Positions 60,070-64,000 of a stretch of DNA of 64,000 bases are shown here, in pieces. Position 1 is the first letter of the stretch, and every line of letters begins with the position of its first letter. Both the position numbers and the translations under genes were made by a program. The DNA is taken from assembly GCF_030433855.1 (NCBI RefSeq), contig NZ_JARUXC010000004.1, positions 1 through 64,000 of the forward strand, given 5' to 3'. Under the pieces are notes generated by a model. It was not told where the DNA came from and ran no database searches. It saw only the letters and a program-made list of their open reading frames with translations. This DNA is from Agreia sp. PsM10 (lineage in GTDB: Bacteria; Actinomycetota; Actinomycetes; Actinomycetales; Microbacteriaceae).

Positions 60070-60303
60070 ATGGGGTGCTGGATATGTGGCGAACCGATTA
60101 GTGATGACCTATTCGGGAGGGTGGCCGAGGTGCCCGAGATCCTCTGTGCCTACGACCAGTGCTGGACAGGGCACCGAGATCCCCGAGAGGCATCAAGCGC
60201 ACCAGATCTGCTCGACTCGCCCCGGCCCATCGTGCCGAGATCATCTACCGATCAGAATGTCGAGTGCAGCCAGATGGACCTAATGAGACATATGGCACAT
60301 TAA
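60070..60303 (+). CDS. small zinc-ribbon-like protein
   Basis: 77 residues. MGCWICGEPISDDLFGRVAEVPEILCAYDQC contains CxxC and CxxxxC pairs about 19 residues apart, the look of a small zinc ribbon. The rest is polar and unstructured. The frame is open further upstream, overlapping the WhiB-like ORF, so the start is uncertain. A weak call. Confidence 0.35.
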   Translation: MGCWICGEPISDDLFGRVAEVPEILCAYDQCWTGHRDPREASSAPDLLDSPRPIVPRSSTDQNVECSQMDLMRHMAH

Positions 60304-60415
60304 TCGTCGTCATCGACTGAGAGTTGTCGCAGAAAACGTGCCCCGTGGTGCTGTTCTCAGGTTGCTCAGAAACTGCTCCGAGGGATTGACGCGATCGTGT
60401 CAGCGCGGCGTGAGG

Positions 60416-60703
60416 TTAAAGTTCATTTACCTCGAGGGAAAGTGTTTCAAATGAACTAAGCACGTTCGCATTGCCCTCGGCTCGAAACGAACGATCGTCT
60501 CGCCCGATAGCAGTGATGTGCACGACGCCGCTCGGCACCAAGAAAGGCCAGGAGAACCTTCCTTGTCTATCTGAATAAACTGCCATCTCGGGGAACCCAT
60601 ATCCCGCCACCGTTGCACGTATGAGACAAATCGGACCGGGGGTGCCCTCGTGAGTGACTATGCGACCGCTCAATACGGCGCCTTGGTGTCGTTGCTCACC
60701 CAT
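60416..60703 (-). CDS. carboxypeptidase regulatory-like domain protein
   Basis: 95 residues: LSGRIVTHEGTPGPICLIRATVAGYGFPEM then YSDRQGRFSWPFLVPSGVVHITAIG follows the seven-strand pattern of carboxypeptidase regulatory-like (CarboxypepD_reg) domains. No signal peptide. It starts two bases after the protease stop in the same direction, so they are co-expressed. AT-rich codons match the island. Confidence 0.55.
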   Translation of the reverse strand: MGEQRHQGAVLSGRIVTHEGTPGPICLIRATVAGYGFPEMAVYSDRQGRFSWPFLVPSGVVHITAIGRDDRSFRAEGNANVLSSFETLSLEVNEL

Positions 60704-60705
60704 CG

Positions 60706-61749
60706 CTAGTAGATAATTCCTTCGATTGTTTCTTGTAGCGCGCTCGTCACTTTCACTCCGGCGTTGCTTCCAGGAAATCGTGTGTTATCTGTGCCCAAAG
60801 TATGAATTCCAATGACTTCATTTTGAAGCATATGGTCCGAGCTGTAGTACAAGACGGGTGCGCCACTTTGTCCAGCGTATGTATCGGCGGTGTGAGCAAA
60901 CCGCGGTTCGATTGGGTCAACGAGGAAAATTGTGCCCGGGGCGCCCCAAGCGGTGCCTTCAGGCTTGTCGCCAGGATATCCTTCAACGTAAATGTCATTC
61001 CCCGGTTGAAATGTGTAGAGATCGTTCCCGACGAGGCGCGCACCATTGACGGCGCTGGCATTGCAGGTCAACTTCATCAGCCCCCAGTCGGCGCTCGGGT
61101 CTCCCGAATCTAGATAATTTGCGCCAGCCCATGTCTGCGTGACGCCGCACCTGACCGGGTTCCCAGTGTTCGTATTTGTGTAGCCAATCCAGGCGGAGAA
61201 AGACGGGAACCACTCCCCATACGTATAGCTGTAGAGGCAGTGAGCTGCAGTCAGGACGTAATTATTCGGGAGTAAGGCTCCTGAACAGGTTCCGAAAAGG
61301 CCTCCGTCGTAGTTGTACGTCTCGATCCATGCAAGTTTTTTGGCTCCGTTTCCTGACAACAGCACCCGATTGTCGGACCCTATAACGGTCCGTGCGGCGG
61401 GCGTCCCGGATGAGGTTGCTCTGTCTTCGTAGAGTGCTGCGATCTCGTCAAGATGCGGTTCGTCTGCCCACCAATCGGTTCCCTCTACACCGAGGTCTTC
61501 GACCTGTCCCGTCCCCTCTAGATTTTGTTCTGCCGATTCTTGACTAGCAGCGGAAACCCCGCGTGCATTTTCCGCCGTCATCGTTTCTCCGGTATTGGAA
61601 ACTGCTACTACCTCATCAGGCGGCACGGATCTTGACGGAGCCGATAGTCGTTCAGTATCAAGTGAGGACGCCGTAACGGGGGTCGCAAAAAGCAACGATC
61701 CGAGAATTGCGGGCAATGCGGCTGCAGTCAATACGCGCTTTTTCTTCAT
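60706..61749 (-). CDS. secreted trypsin-like serine protease
   Basis: 347 residues. Signal peptide 1-28 (LTAAALPAILGSLLFATPVTAS), a propeptide of about 100 residues rich in Glu/Ala, then an S1-type domain. Triad: H170 in VLTAAHCL, D221 in SADWGLMKL, S295 in AGQSGAPVL, as in V8/glutamyl endopeptidase relatives. Cysteines at 155/171 and 201/229 could pair. ATG 61749 has GGGAGAG upstream. Lower GC and codon use unlike the flanks mark it as acquired. Confidence 0.88.
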   Translation of the reverse strand: MKKKRVLTAAALPAILGSLLFATPVTASSLDTERLSAPSRSVPPDEVVAVSNTGETMTAENARGVSAASQESAEQNLEGTGQVEDLGVEGTDWWADEPHLDEIAALYEDRATSSGTPAARTVIGSDNRVLLSGNGAKKLAWIETYNYDGGLFGTCSGALLPNNYVLTAAHCLYSYTYGEWFPSFSAWIGYTNTNTGNPVRCGVTQTWAGANYLDSGDPSADWGLMKLTCNASAVNGARLVGNDLYTFQPGNDIYVEGYPGDKPEGTAWGAPGTIFLVDPIEPRFAHTADTYAGQSGAPVLYYSSDHMLQNEVIGIHTLGTDNTRFPGSNAGVKVTSALQETIEGIIY

Positions 61750-62022
61750 AGCTCTCCCTTGTCTGGCCATGCGAGCCACAGACGTTTGGCCATCCGACCC
61801 CTGTTGACCGAACGCCCCCCACTCGGGGGTGATACAAGAATGAGCGTTGAGGTCGCTCGTGTCGAGGATGCTTTGGTACTTGGTGTACCAAATACCATCA
61901 TGAGGTTTAGCCACTAAGTATGGATGCGGCCGACTGCTGCCAGCTGGTCCTGACGATTGGGCGCTGGGGAGTTTGGTCTTCCGGCGTGGATCCGGACTCA
62001 CTGACCATGGACGAGATCAAAA

Positions 62023-62209
62023 CTGCTCGGCGACGTGGTGATCGGCGCGCACTCCGTGGTGGGCGCGCAGGCCGTGGTGGTCAACGACGCGCCCGCCTAC
62101 TCGGTGATCACGGGCATCCCGGCCGTCGCGAGGAGGCGCGCGCACGCCGCGGAGCCGACGGCCGAGGCGTTCTACACCGACCCGGCGATCTACATCTGAC
62201 GCCGAGCCG
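62023..62209 (+). repeat. 187-bp direct repeat, right copy (cysE 3' duplicate)
   Basis: A copy of the last 59 codons of cysE plus ten bases, without promoter or start, at the right border of the island. One mismatch (62046) relative to 59566-59752, so the duplication is recent or is being homogenised. Confidence 0.95.
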
Positions 62210-62232
62210 TTCCCTGCCCCTATCGAGACCCG

Positions 62233-62868
62233 CTAGCTCTTGTTGCCGGTGAGGGCGAGTCCGCCGCCGAGTCCGATCATCAGAACTCCGCCGGTCGCGC
62301 CGAGCCTCGACATGCGACGGGGGTTGGTGGCGAACCAGGTTCGAGCCTGGCCCGCGGTGAGCGCGTAGATGCTGTCGAAGGTCATGGCGAAGACGAGGAA
62401 GACCAGGCCCAGCTCGGCCAACTGCAGCGGCAGCGAACCCGCACCCCGATCGACGAACTGGGGAAGGATCGCGACGAAGAACACGATCGACTTGGGGTTC
62501 GAGACACCCACGATCACGGCCTCGCCGTAGACCCGCCGCAGCGTGCGCGGCGTGGGGCGGGAGGCGACATCCGACACGTCGTTGCGGTGCCGGATCGCCT
62601 GAACGCCCAGGTAGACGAGGTACGCGGCCCCCGCGAACTTGATGATCGTGAAGGCCACGATGCTCGAGGCCACGAGCGCGCCGATGCCGGCGGCGACCGC
62701 GGCCACCTGCAGGGCCATGCCGCTCGCGTTGCCGACCACGCTGAGCAGGCCGGCCGCGCGGCCGAGCGAGAGGGAGCGTCCGATGATGAAGAGAACGCTC
62801 GGCCCGGGAAGCGCGGCGAGCGCGAGGGCGGCCAGCGCGAACGCGGCGAGGTTGTCGAGAGGCACCAT
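62233..62868 (-). CDS. LysE/RhtB-family amino-acid exporter
   Basis: 211 residues with six membrane helices. ALAALPGPSVLFIIGRSLSLGRAAGLLSVVGNASG is the LysE/RhtB N-terminal signature and VGVSNPKSIVFFVAILPQF the conserved helix-5 loop. It exports an amino acid or derivative across the inner membrane. Next to a cysteine-synthesis pair and island, but there is no direct evidence for its substrate. Confidence 0.92.
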   Translation of the reverse strand: MVPLDNLAAFALAALALAALPGPSVLFIIGRSLSLGRAAGLLSVVGNASGMALQVAAVAAGIGALVASSIVAFTIIKFAGAAYLVYLGVQAIRHRNDVSDVASRPTPRTLRRVYGEAVIVGVSNPKSIVFFVAILPQFVDRGAGSLPLQLAELGLVFLVFAMTFDSIYALTAGQARTWFATNPRRMSRLGATGGVLMIGLGGGLALTGNKS

Positions 62869-62886
62869 GAGCCGATGCTAGCGGCG

Positions 62887-62936
62887 TCTCGACGGGCTCG
62901 GCGAACGGACTCCCGTTCCCTGAGCCTGTCGAAGGG
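62887..62936. repeat. REP-like inverted pair upstream of the LysE gene
   Basis: 62917-62936 is the exact 20-mer TCCCTGAGCCTGTCGAAGGG. 62888-62907 is a divergent inverted partner (TCGACGGGCTCGGCGAACGG). They lie between the LysE-type gene and the acetyl-xylan esterase gene. Confidence 0.85.
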
Positions 62937-62956
62937 CCGGCTCGACGATCAGATTC

Positions 62957-63922
62957 CTAAGCGGCGAGGTTCTTCTTCAGGAACGCGACCGCCTGCGTCT
63001 CGTCTTCGATTCCGCCGCCCTCGTGCCCGTTGAACGCCCACTCGGTGATCTCCTTCGGGCCGCCGTACGCGTTGAACGCGGCGTAGACCGTGGAAGCCGG
63101 GCACGTGGCATCCATCAGCGCGACCGAGAAATGCGCCGGCGCCGTCGCACGACGCGCGTGGAACACGGCGTCGAAGCTGCCGAGCACCTCGTAGACGGAT
63201 GCCGCCTGGTCGCGATGGATCCGCATGTAGTCGACGATCTCGTGGTACGGATACGAGTCGGTGATCAGCGTGGCCCGACCGAAGTCGCAGAGGAACGGCA
63301 CGAACGCCACCACCGCGGCGAGATCGTCGCGCAGCCCGGCCACGGCCAGCGCGAGACCGCCGCCCTGGCTTCCGCCGGCCACCGCGATGCGCGAGGCATC
63401 GACCTGGGGCAGCTGCTTCGCCGCGTCGACGGCGCGCACCGCATCGACGAACAGTCGGCGGTAGTAGTAGTCGTCGCGGTTCTGGATGCCCTTGGTCATG
63501 ACCCCGGGAATCTGCGGGCCGCCCGTGCCGGCATCCGGTGTGTCGCCCGTGCTCCACGACGCGCCCTGGCCGCGCGTGTCCATGTGCAGATGTGCGAAGC
63601 CGGATGCGACCCAGGTCAGCGACTCCTCGGCCTTTCCACGCCCACCGCCGTAGCCGACATAGGTGACGACGGTCGGCAGCGGCTCTGTCGCCCCGGAGGG
63701 AACACGGAGCCACGCCTTCACGTCGGTTCCGTCGGCCCCTCGGAACGTCACGTCGAAGACGTCGACGATGCTGAGCACACTCTCGACGCGCTCGATGCGA
63801 ACGTCGAGGGGAGCCTCGGCCGCTGCGGCCAGGGTCGCCTGCCAGTACGCATCGAAGTCGGCGGGCTCATCGCCCGCGATCTCGTGGCGGCGAACGGCGT
63901 CGAGGTCGGATTCGATCAGCAT
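62957..63922 (-). CDS. acetylxylan esterase / cephalosporin-C deacetylase family protein
   Basis: 321 residues of the AXE1 family (CE7 type). Nucleophile serine in AVAGGSQGGGLALAV, oxyanion tyrosine in VVTYVGYGGG, distal histidine in FNGHEGGGIED. The N-terminal DFDAYWQATLAAAAEAPLDV is typical. Cytosolic; deacetylates short xylo-oligosaccharides and related acetyl esters. AAAGGAG precedes the ATG. A CDS end upstream overlaps its start, suggesting an operon with a sugar-uptake gene. Confidence 0.93.
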   Translation of the reverse strand: MLIESDLDAVRRHEIAGDEPADFDAYWQATLAAAAEAPLDVRIERVESVLSIVDVFDVTFRGADGTDVKAWLRVPSGATEPLPTVVTYVGYGGGRGKAEESLTWVASGFAHLHMDTRGQGASWSTGDTPDAGTGGPQIPGVMTKGIQNRDDYYYRRLFVDAVRAVDAAKQLPQVDASRIAVAGGSQGGGLALAVAGLRDDLAAVVAFVPFLCDFGRATLITDSYPYHEIVDYMRIHRDQAASVYEVLGSFDAVFHARRATAPAHFSVALMDATCPASTVYAAFNAYGGPKEITEWAFNGHEGGGIEDETQAVAFLKKNLAA

Positions 63923-64000
63923 GGAACTCCTTTGTGCGAGTGACGACTGCGTCGAACTTTACTGATCCACGCGCTGATCGAGTAGTTCGGCCCCACCTTC
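63923..64000 (-). CDS. possible 3' end of an upstream gene (partial, frame uncertain)
   Basis: Read leftward, one frame ends in TAA at 63959-63961 (AELLDQRVDQ), and another (VGPNYSISAWISK) runs on to a TGA at 63916-63918, seven bases into the esterase gene. Either could be the tail of an upstream leftward gene; 42 to 78 bases are not enough to choose. Confidence 0.25.

Noticed and set aside
59753-62022. Insertion sequence as the origin of the cysE island
   Set aside because: No transposase and no terminal inverted repeats; the borders are long direct repeats of cysE, which IS elements do not make.
1-64000. tRNA, rRNA or CRISPR loci
   Set aside because: I saw no tRNA cloverleaf with a T-loop GGTTCGAATCC-like block, no rRNA core sequences and no spaced identical repeats; a covariance scan could still find something small.

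Overview
The window is high-GC actinobacterial DNA. Short translationally coupled overlaps (ATGA/GTGA), many GTG starts, a coproporphyrin-type heme pathway, LAXTG (class E sortase) surface proteins, WhiB-like and truncated-globin genes, and an extreme excess of the hexamer GGATGC/GCATCC all point to the family Microbacteriaceae. Genus and species cannot be fixed from the sequence alone.

Layout. 1-4410: LysR regulator divergent from a class V aminotransferase, then VanZ, PPOX, Nudix and GNAT genes. 4411-19720: a nearly complete heme pathway. hemA is divergent from hemE, cgoX (hemY), chdC (hemQ), cpfC (hemH), hemC and hemD, with hemB and hemL further on. It is interrupted by a YtxH/holin-like/DUF3618 membrane trio and, between hemD and hemB, by two small regulated cassettes (ArsR with an F420/NADP oxidoreductase-like protein; MarR with an MBL-fold and an NTF2-like protein) whose palindromic operators are visible. 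19728-23875: siderophore reductase, an ECF sigma factor with three Asp23/Gls24-type genes, and two hypothetical genes.

24105-37901 is the most unusual part. A sortase-anchored, Asp-rich Cys-paired repeat protein overlaps a 2161-residue RHS/YD-repeat protein. Behind its toxin tip and candidate immunity gene lies about 6.5 kb of lower-GC DNA carrying displaced toxin tips, a duplicated RHS core fragment with an in-frame stop, small candidate immunity and membrane genes, and several broken genes. It reads as a polymorphic-toxin tip/immunity reservoir.

37886-57961: old yellow enzyme, a very large sortase-anchored esterase, an ABC exporter, PfkB kinase, LssY-C protein, truncated hemoglobin, a large ATP-binding LuxR regulator, two further LAXTG surface proteins, an Ogt + Ada/AlkA alkylation-repair operon, a PEP-mutase/ICL-like enzyme and the tRNA hydroxylase TrhO. 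58212-59742: cysK-cysE. 59753-62022: a lower-GC 2.3 kb island (Cys-rich small ORFs, secreted trypsin-like protease and partner) bracketed by a 187-bp direct repeat of the cysE 3' end. 62233-63922: LysE exporter and acetyl-xylan esterase.

Other structure: a REP-like 20-mer (TCCCTGAGCCTGTCGAAGGG) at five loci, one of them in frame inside cgoX; a 25-bp tandem repeat; several strong inverted repeats; two perfect DnaA-box 9-mers around trhO. No rRNA, tRNA, CRISPR array, transposase or integrase was recognised.
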